Source of the DNA: Ifrita kowaldi
Lineage: Eukaryota > Chordata > Aves > Passeriformes > Cinclosomatidae
Assembly: GCA_013398055.1 (NCBI GenBank)
Contig: VZRS01000476.1
Coordinates: 666,905 to 730,904 of the forward strand
DNA: 64,000 nucleotides
Direction: 5' to 3'
A program made the translations under genes and the position numbers. The notes below the pieces were generated by a model. It was given only the letters and a program-made list of their open reading frames with translations. It searched no databases and was not told the DNA's origin. Shown piece after piece: positions 55,135 to 64,000 of the stretch (the stretch's first letter is position 1; every line of letters starts with the position of its first letter).

Positions 55135-55334
55135 GGACAGAAATAAATTATTTTAGAAGCCAAAAAGAGACACATAAAACTAGAAATTTTTCTTGCCCTT
55201 ATGAAACCTTAATGAAAAATGAATCTTTATCCAATGGCAAGATAACTGATCTTAATCAGAACAAGCTGTGGATACAGAGGGCAATAGATCTTATCTGTGT
55301 GAACCACCCAGTAAATACTCTTCTTTCTTTTTTT

Positions 55335-55512
55335 AGCAAGGAATCCCTTGGAATCAGTTAATACCAGACCTTGTAAAAAGTACTGTTCAGCCTAAGATAT
55401 TTCTGTATTTTAAGAAACCTGAAGACTGCCAAGATGGGAGACTGAAAGTGGAAGGATAAAAGAAAAAAAAAAGCTTGAAAATTGCTTTCAATAATTTCTC
55501 ATTAAATAAAAA
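55335..55512 (-). repeat. Right arm of the long near-perfect inverted repeat
   Basis: This is the partner of 54328-54506, in opposite orientation, after an 828 bp spacer. The spacer itself is not palindromic. It holds the CR1 tail and a 21-base poly(A) run. Because both arms lie in the GPR158 intron, they would be transcribed together and could pair. Confidence 0.95.
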
Positions 55513-56862
55513 TTGATGTTTTAAAATATACTCTATATTGCGTGACAAAGAAATAAGGATTCCTAGGTTCTGCAAGTCTTACATTAAAAAGCACTTTTTT
55601 CTAATATCACCTCGCTATACCCATCAGAGCTGCCTGTGAATTCAGGTGTAACAAAAGTAGAGAAGGGCAATAAACATCTTTCTCAGAGAATGCAATGGAA
55701 ATTGTCCTGTATTTCATTAAATTTATATTCATCATGCTTCTAACAATACAGCTGTGATACAATTTACACATCTTTCTGTTTACTTAAAAAGATTTCTGTA
55801 CTTCTACTGAGCAATGGTAGAGACAGTGACCCACATCAGTAAGAAAATTCTAGTATTTCTTTCTGGTCTATTAAAATTAATAATCAGTTCTACTACTGTG
55901 ACAATGCTGACAAGTCAAAAAATGTGGCTTTTACTCAGTAGGGAAAATATCATTTTTGCCAGAGAAGAGAGACTGAAGAGATTCCCAGGAGATAACAAAT
56001 GAGATCCACAGGGCTCAACCCATCTCTGATTTCCCCAAACTACTGTTGTGGTCCCTTCCTACCATGAATCAAACTCTAAACATGGTTTTCTTTTCCTGAG
56101 GAGTCTCACCAAGCCCACTAGATGATATACAAGCACTCTTAGCATTCTTTGTATGCCTTGATCAGTCTTCAAATAAAAATGGTTTGCTTTGTGTCTGTCA
56201 GACATAAATAAATTAGTGTCCAATTACTGAGACAAATGCTGACACATCCATTTGAATACCACAGACAAGGCTATGCCATCCATTGTGGTATTTTCCTCAG
56301 GTATTTTTCTCTTGATATTGTTCGTACTTTTTGGATATTACTTATGAGATGTGGTGTCCTGTGTGTATTTGTGCAACACTCAGGAAATCACGGCTTCAGC
56401 ATGACCAGGAACAACTCAGCTGCCTGTACCTAACCAGGCAGCATAAAGAGCTGTGTAAATTGGTGTAAACTGCCCCAAATTTTGTGTTACCTATCTTTTT
56501 TCGGTACTGCTGCTAACTGGGCCAGGCAAATGAAAGTTGTCTTATGGACCAACTACTTACATCCTTATTAAAATGTGAAAATGCCTTTGCTTATCAAACA
56601 ATCCTTTTCAGTATTACAAGTCTCCTCCTGGAGGCACATAAAAAATTCACTACAGAGATGGGTAGCCCACAAATCCAAAGAGATGCTCTTGTACACTTTT
56701 CTGATTGAAGACAAGTTTTACAGTGTGCTGACCTCATTTCCTCAGTCACTCCCAAGCCAGACTTCATATCAGGAATGCACTTAAGCTTGTGCTGAAAATT
56801 AAGGTGCCATTTCAAGACCCTGGAGGTTTAAGTCCTTCTATCCTGTTCCTAATGTGCTTCTG

Positions 56863-57034
56863 ATCATGAAATCATATAACAGCTTTGGGCTGGAAGGAAC
56901 CTTAAACATCATCTTGTTCCAAACCTGCTGCCATAGGCAGGGACACCTTTCGCTAGACCAGGTTGATCAGAGCCTCATTCAACCTGGCCTTGAACATTTC
57001 CAGGGATGGGACACCCACAACTTCTCTGGGCAGA
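56863..57034 (-). mobile_element. CR1 LINE 3' fragment, reverse orientation
   Basis: The plus strand shows the reverse complement of a CR1 tail: TCATGAAATCATATAACAGC, GGGCTGGAAGGAACCTTAAA, TTCAACCTGGCCTTGAACAT, then GGGATGGGACACCCACAACT and CTCTGGGCAG. The fragment is about 170 bp, diverged, and truncated at its 5' end (right side here). Confidence 0.92.
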
Positions 57035-58608
57035 AGAGGTCTGATCTAGGACCTTGAACCAATCTGAGAAAAGTTCAAGGTCAGAGTCTCCATCTGAGGG
57101 TGAAAACCATCCAAATTGTTGGCTCCTTTATTGCTGATTCTCATAATGTTGTTTGCACTGTTATACTGAAACAAGGCTGTCAAGCCTTTTTTCCTAACAT
57201 TGTGGGATTTTTTAAAATAAGATCATTAAGGTCTAACTACCCTGCAGCCACAAAAGACAACACAGATAATTGTAATTAAATTCCTAAGAAAAGCAATTCC
57301 TTAATTTTTCACTACATTCTTAGGAAAATAATATTTAGACTGCTCAGCACCTGTCACAAAGGAACTGAACTTTCAAAGCCCCTAAGAGACGAGCTCTGCT
57401 TCCAAAAACAGTTTGTGTATTTGTAGTCAGGCTTCCTGACCTCCTTTTCTTATTTTCTGGGGGAAATACACAAACTGAAAAAAGAAAATTTAAAAAAAAT
57501 AAGTAATTTAATTATAGTAATGGTTCATAAATAAAAATTCCATCTTGGTACAGTCAACCATACAGGCCCTGGTAGCCTCTTCACAGACTACATGTATTAG
57601 TTTGCTTACCTTTCATCACTGGTATTGCTATCTACTGATTAATTGACAAATACTGTAGGCAAAGTGCATAAAAATACTTGGGAAAAGCAAGTTCAAAACA
57701 ACACCTAGGACATTAAAACACTGGACTGGAAATTGTTAAGATTTTAGCAGTAACACACACAAAACCTCAGAGAAAGATACTCCTCAAGTTCCTTAAAGAC
57801 AAAGTAATACAGTTTCAGGTGGATAAATGAATTTAATTCTTATTTCTGAAGTCGATCCTTGGTATCTATACAATACACTAACACAGTTGGACAAACATAA
57901 ATCTGATTTTGTCTCATATAAAGAAGCCAGAGAACAGATTAATTTTGAGATCTTGAGTTTGGATGGGTAGAAGTTAGAGTGTAGAAAATATGCACAAAAT
58001 CAGGAACACAGAAATTAGGTAGTAGGCACAAATATAAAACACCAAGGAAGGGAAGGAGCAATAACATTAAAAACCTCTGAGTCATGTTGTGAGACTTTTG
58101 GGGAAACTAAACTCCTTACACATGCCCGTTGCTAGAGCAATGCCTCAGGCTGAAATTGCTCAGAAACACAAGGCTTGGTGATGAATTCACAGCCTAACTC
58201 AGAAGCAGTTCCTTGGAACCTGCGCAGTCACATTCAAGTAAACCCTGTGTAAGCAAGGAGAAAATGCAACCCTTTGTCAGCCTATCAGTATTAATCTTCA
58301 AGTATTCTATAATTCCTCCCGTCAAGGTAAGAGTGAAGTGTGAAACAAGCAGAAGGATATGCTCCCTGCCACACAGTTTAGTTGGGTTCTTTCCTAGAAT
58401 GCCTAGTTCTCAAATCAAGTGTTTCTCATTCCATCCAGACATGCAATTATGGCAGCAGTAAAGCAAATCTCAAGTATTGTGTCCACTGCTGAAGTCCTGA
58501 ATTAAAAGTAGGCCCAGCCTTTTCACTTTGGGCAAACTGGACAACCTGACCCTGATTTGACTTCTTACCAGACAGCACTGGCAAGAACATTGTTAAAATA
58601 CAAAGGGG

Positions 58609-58628
58609 AAAAAAAAAAAAGAAAAAAA
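58609..58628. repeat. A-rich run
   Basis: Twelve A, one G, seven A. Confidence 0.85.
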
Positions 58629-61600
58629 GAGCTACTTCGGGGGTTTTATCTTCTTCATTAAATGGAAGGAAATAGATCATATACAAAATGCATGAACTGG
58701 GAGCAACAGAGATGAATAATGCATCTGTTACTTGTTTGCATAATGGAGTTATTTGATCTACTTTGACTTCTCAGGCAGAGCAAAACCAAAACATAATGGT
58801 TTTCCCACCTTCTTCCAAAAAAGTCCACAGGAACTCCTGCCCTTTGAAAGGCCACAGGATGCTATAGAATACTAATGAGATTCCAGCTGTTGTAGGCACA
58901 TCTGTAAAACAGCACAGGCAATTTTGCCCCCTTGGAAGACACCAATCACTGGACACCTCTGCCTGATTTAATGAGTGAAGCTCAAGCACTCATGAGGAGG
59001 TGGCAACGAGTGTTCACTTGTGCTCAGATGGCAAGAGAGAATTTGCACAGGGGAGAGAAAAACAAAGGTACTTCAGAGAGGTTATTTTAATGGGTTCACA
59101 CATACTTTTGTGAACTTTTAATACAGTAATTTCTCTCCAAATAAGCATTTTAGAAAGCTCTGGAAACTTCTAAATGCTTTCAAATGTCTTTGTCAATACT
59201 TTATGAATTCAAAGGCTGTTTGATAATGTCCAGTCATTCGAGCAGCAAAGTTCTGTAGTGAAAAGTTCAGTCCTAAACTGAAGTCAAGGGCAGCACTCTC
59301 CAACGAGGAAAAGCTAAACACCTGCCCAGACCAGCTTCTGTTGACTTTGCATGTAATAGCCATACCTGTGCAGGTACACATGCTACTGCCCCCTCTCCCC
59401 TCTTTTTTTTTTTACCTTTTTTAATATTCTAAAATACCCTGGAAAGGATGAAATTCACCTCAAAAACCAAAAGACACACTTCCTCTGTGGCTCCTCAGCA
59501 GTAGGGAAGGAATTTTCTGCTTCTCAAGTGAAGCTACTCCACTGCCATAAAAAGTACAGCCAAACATCAGTGACAGAGACATAAACCAAGACATAACTCT
59601 TCAACCATAGCATTTTTTTTCCCATTTTTTTCATCCCAAAACATAACTTATTAGTTGCCAGATTTCTGTGGTCCCTCAAACAGTGCTTAAGGTCAGCACA
59701 CCAGAACTCAGAAGTTCTGGTCCAGCAGCTGAGCAGGACTGCCTGGCCTGCCCAGATCGTTACAGTGGATCTCATGTCGGTTTTTAGGGTGTGGGCACAT
59801 GGTCTGGTTGAAAACCCTGAGATCACATGTGGACAAACTAACTTTACAGGTGCTCATCACCATCTCAATTTCTCTGCTTTATCTGAAAATTGCTTAGGAA
59901 TCCTTGTCTCCTGTAATGGCAGAACTATGATTATTGGGTAAAAAAAGTCTTATTACAGAACTATTTCAGCTTTACTCTCATTCTAGCTAATCTAAAATTA
60001 CCATTAAACCTAGGGATTTACCAATAAAAAAATACTGCCTGATAGAAATTTATATACAAGTCTAAATTTTGAGTCTAAAACACAAATTAGTTTTAACTTG
60101 CATATAGCAGCTTTCTACAGAGTGCTGTACTGAATAGAAGTGGTTTGCTTATCTTAATAAAAACAATTACATTACTAGGACTGCATTTTTCTCAGTTTAC
60201 ATACCTGAAACTTAATAAAATGGCTTTTTTTCCATCTGATTTATTTAGTTAATATTGTCACTATGCTCTCTAAAATAATTTCATCTAGAAGTAAGAGGCT
60301 CCTGTTATTTAGCTTTCATTATACTAATTTTTTTTTCCTCTAAGAACCCTGCTGATCTCTTTCCCTCCTTACTTCTTATAAATGAAAGCACCTTTTACTT
60401 ACTGTTGTAAATTTTAAGTTCTAGGGGTTACTTTTCCCTAAGAAAGGATCTTCTCATTGTGCCCTAGAAGACACTGAGCTGTGTTGTACAAAGCAATAGT
60501 ACGTGGCTTCTCTGTCAGAATTTGCTTGGGTGCATTGACAAACTGGGCATCAGTCCTTTCCATGTACATTCAAAAATGAGGGTTTTTTCAGCACTCCTTC
60601 AAAATAGTGTTTTTACCTAGTCCTCTTTCTCCCAAAGAATTGTTTGTCTCTGTCAGAATGCCATTAACCGAGATTTCAGTTCTGATGGTCCTGAATGTTG
60701 AGGCACAATCTAATCTTCACAGGAAGGACCCCTGCCACTGCTTCTTCAGGCAAAATGATAAAGAGAATATATTTTGTAGTGTGATACCATGTACCAGAGT
60801 TGCTCTAGTTCTATGAAGCTGTGAAAACAAATGTTAAGAATGCTTGCCTAAAAAGCCCACTTTTACTGGGAAAAAGTGCAATAGGTTGTACATCACGGAC
60901 ATAAAGAACACAGACATGTTCACAGAAGTAAATGTTCCTAAAAGCAATTGTAAATCAGACTAGAAGAGGTAATCAAGTAGACTGTATTCAAGCCCAGGAA
61001 AAGGGATAGGAAGCTTGGAAACCAACTGCTCTTTCTCGTGACTTCATTGAAAATATTTATGAATACAGCTAACAGTAGTTGAACTACTCTGTCAGTCTCT
61101 GTCCCTGAAAGGTATGCCATTAACTTAATTCTTGTATAAGGACAGTAAGCTAAAAATGAGGTTGTACTTGGCAGTCACTTTTGAAGCAATTTAAATATCT
61201 GTAGGTATTTTGACAACTCACCAACCCTCTATACGTAACCTTTTCCTCCAAGTCAGAGCACAGTTTCTTGAGTCAACTCTCACAAGATCAGTGCTAATAG
61301 CATTTTAAGGGAGAACCTACTTCATACAAGTAGAGAAAAATAGCAAAAAAAAAAAATAGTCTAATGTTCATGGTTCTGACTCTGAACTTTTTCCTTATAG
61401 ATGGCCATGGTAATTTGAGGTGAATGAGCAAACTGTGCAAGCTGCTTTTAAAAAGCCGAGGTGTTTCTTTTATCCTGTCCTGAAGAAGATGCACTCAGTT
61501 CGTGTCTGCAGCATTTCCTCTGTAAAAGCCAAACTGCCAGTTTCAGGCAGACATCCAAAATCTAGTTCTTGTTTTTCTTCTTACAGACTATTTTCAGGAA

Positions 61601-63184
61601 GAGATGTGACCAGTCCAGAGGTGCTCCCCAGGAGAAGCACAGGACCAAGATACCTACAATGCAATGATTCATCACTTCTGAGACTTTATTGTATATTTTA
61701 AGACAAAAGCAAGTGTTAGATGATATAAGCTGACTACCTACAACAAAAGACAACACGAATTCAAATAAAACATCTCTGTCTGGATCCCAATGGCATGGGA
61801 ATGGCTAATAAGGGTTTTCCAGGAAGGTGTCTAGTCTGCATTTAAACACCAGAGAGAGAAGCAGTTGGGCCATACTTGTACTTGATTTTCCTGGTTAACA
61901 ATGCAAATATCCCCAGCAACGCTACACATTTGCACTCACAACCATCAGGGCAAAATAAATAATCCTAGGCTGCAACTCCAAAGCCTCTCAGTCAATCTAG
62001 AGAGGAGAAAAGCAAAACCAGATTTAAGGCAGAGTTGCACACAGGTAGTATTTACATCTGCATACTTCTCAAAGCAAGGAACACAATCTAAACCCAAGGC
62101 TAACCTAAGTAGAGACTCCAATTTAAAATAAGACTGCAGAATTAAGAAAAATTTATGCAGTTGTTTGGGGTTGCTTTTTTCCAAAAAGGCAACGTATGGT
62201 GTGGGATTTGGTAGGGGCAGAAGGTAAAAAAAAAAAAGAGTCTGATTGTCCCAATTATGACCCTATCAAAAACCAAAAATAATTATTGGTAACATCCTTT
62301 CAAAAAGAAAAAGCAGAAAAAGACTTCTTTTAACCTGCACAAAAGTACTCCAGAAGTCAGAATGAATGCCTGCCAGAAACCAAACTGATGTTAACAATTT
62401 GGATCATGTCCACAGGACTGTATTTACTAAGAATGTGTTGCTTGTACTGATGGTTAAACTGAACATAAAGATCAATAGTACCTGGAAAGGTGATAGAGAG
62501 AATGATCCCCTGAATGGTGAGCTGATTAGCCTTTGCTGCAAGAGGGAAGAACATATCCCACACCTGCCTTCATTCTCCCTCCAGGATCTAAAATGTCTCT
62601 CTACAGAGGATGCCCTCAAAAATGCTGGTCACAGAACAGAGCACAACTGGAACTGTGAGGGCCAACACAACAGGGCAGCAGCTCCACTCCTCTCTGCCAA
62701 GATCACAGGTTACTGCCTCTGTTCTTCAGGACCAAACAAGGATTTAAATTATATTAGTGAGAACTGCCTGCATGCTACACACTGAAAGACCAATTCCTAA
62801 GGTAAAGCTATTGCTATAAACTCATACAGCTATGGGTGGTCTGAATGGATAATTACAAACAAACATTCTCACACTTGCAACCCAAAATTATTTAGGACTT
62901 AAGGCAAAAAATAATAGGGGAAAACAAACCTCACAAAACACAAGGACTGTTCTTTGTAACAGTGTTTATATCTTTGGAGAAAACAAATGGAGTGCAGCAA
63001 GAGCACAGCCAAATGCTTGACGTTTACAATGGACAGGTGAGGTATTCTTTCATTATAATAAGTTAATGGCAACAATGGTATTCTTTCATGTGACCCTTAC
63101 TAAAAAGGTAAGTATACAGCTGTTGTATAAAATTCATGCTTTTTAAGCCCTCCTCTTCTTCCATCACTCTTTCCTTGACAGCAG

Positions 63185-63378
63185 TTCCGAGGTCGTAGCC
63201 CCAGTTTATGGGGAGAGCTGCTGTGGCCGCAGGGTCCCAGTGACGCACACAGCGCTTCCCACGCACACCAGCTTCCCTTTCTTTCCCACATCTGTGGCAC
63301 ATGGCAGCCATTTCTCGTGTTCACACGTACAAATTCAAACACAGAATTAACGTAAAGCCGACGGAAAATCCAGCGAGA
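63185..63378. other. CpG-dense patch in an otherwise CpG-poor intron
   Basis: I count 12 CpG dinucleotides in about 194 bp, far above the surrounding sequence. Overlapping open frames occur on the minus strand, one beginning MAAMCHRCGKEREAGVRGKR. I do not recognise either protein and see no splice donor that would make one an exon. The patch could be a small regulatory element, a remnant of inserted GC-rich DNA, or chance. Confidence 0.4.
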
Positions 63379-64000
63379 AGTAAGGACTTCAAAGGTGACA
63401 CATCTCTATTACATGTATTTCAACATTTTCACCATTTAGCAGTGTTACAAAGAAACACAAATAGGGGAAACACTTGAATTTGCTGCAGTGTAACACAATG
63501 ACAAAGATGCAAAATGTCTCTCCATATAATCATGTAATCACCGAAGAAAATATTTTTAGGTTACACTTGTAACAAAAATGACTGCTATAATGTACCATTT
63601 TTTTAAACATGTTAGAAAGCAGTTAGAATAATCTTCTGGTGCACAATTAAAAGCAACTCTCAATCACCTATGGAAACGAAACATAACTGAAATGTGCATT
63701 AAACATGCAAAAATATTTCTTCCTTAAGTAGCTTACTGAACAATACTGCATGAGAATTGCTTTTTATAATTCACACTCTGTGTAGCAATAAAGTGGCCCC
63801 TTAGAAAGCAATCATTATTATGGAGTCGTATCCTGCAAGAAAATTCATATTTAAAAATTAAAATTTATTCTACTACCAAGAAAAAAAAACAAACAGTATT
63901 ACCATCTTTTCACAAAAGTATTGCAGAATATTCATATCAGGATGATGGCAGCATTTTATTTAGACATTTCAAACAAGCATCATATATTAATTATCCATAC

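Larger units (their letters stand above)
9066..64000 (-). other. GPR158: GPR158 intron upstream of the EGF-like exon (at least 54.9 kb, incomplete)
   Basis: Everything from the acceptor at 9066-9067 to the window end appears to be one large intron, interrupting the gene in phase 0. I looked on the minus strand for the preceding Cache-domain exon (in human ending near THKCHLNNSE, from memory) and did not find it, so it probably lies beyond position 64000. By section: 9.1-12.9 kb, ordinary DNA with one weak CR1 tail; 12.9-13.5 kb, A-rich tracts; 15.3 kb, a candidate 72 bp exon; 16.5-17.0 kb, CR1; 17.0-23.7 kb, nothing specific apart from simple repeats; 23.75-24.0 kb, CR1; 24.0-39 kb, nothing specific except a small tandem repeat; 39.1 kb, AP-1 cluster; 39.2-54.3 kb, small repeats and a weak CR1 tail; 54.3-55.5 kb, inverted duplication; 56.9 kb, CR1; 63.2 kb, CpG-dense patch. 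Confidence 0.75.

Noticed and set aside
1..64000. CRISPR arrays, bacterial genes, tRNA/rRNA genes, endogenous retroviral genes
   Set aside because: None was seen on reading. The sequence is vertebrate intronic DNA; mobile DNA recognised here is all CR1.

Overview
This window reads as vertebrate nuclear DNA, almost certainly from a bird. It is AT-rich, CpG-poor and intron-like. It carries several decayed CR1 LINE fragments ending in the typical avian CR1 3' tail (TTCCAAC followed by short ATTCTGTG/ATTCTATG repeats). There are no bacterial-style operons, and almost all open frames are short and unsupported.

The one gene I can support is GPR158 (class C orphan receptor, also reported as a metabotropic glycine receptor), transcribed on the minus strand. 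Two consecutive coding exons are visible, both with canonical splice sites and compatible phases. The exon at 8963-9065 (103 bp) encodes part of the EGF-like/cysteine-rich stalk. The exon at 1477-1694 (218 bp) encodes the rest of the cysteine-rich stalk and transmembrane helix 1. Joined, they give 107 codons in one frame. The 7.3 kb between them is an intron; 1-1476 is the start of the next downstream intron; 9066 to the window end (at least 54.9 kb) is the upstream intron, in which I found no further recognisable GPR158 exon.

The introns contain CR1 fragments in both orientations (4.0-4.4, 16.5-17.0, 23.75-24.0, 54.5 and 56.9-57.0 kb, plus weaker tails), A-rich and A/C-rich tracts, microsatellites, small tandem duplications and long stretches where I see nothing specific. 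The most striking non-genic structure is a nearly perfect inverted duplication of about 178 bp (54328-54506 against 55335-55512) with an 828 bp spacer. It would fold into a long hairpin in the GPR158 pre-mRNA. Other points of interest are a 72 bp in-phase candidate cassette exon at 15279-15350, a cluster of three perfect AP-1 sites at 39132-39182, and a CpG-dense patch at 63185-63378. I found no new enzyme system, defence locus, CRISPR array, RNA gene or viral gene, and I do not claim one.
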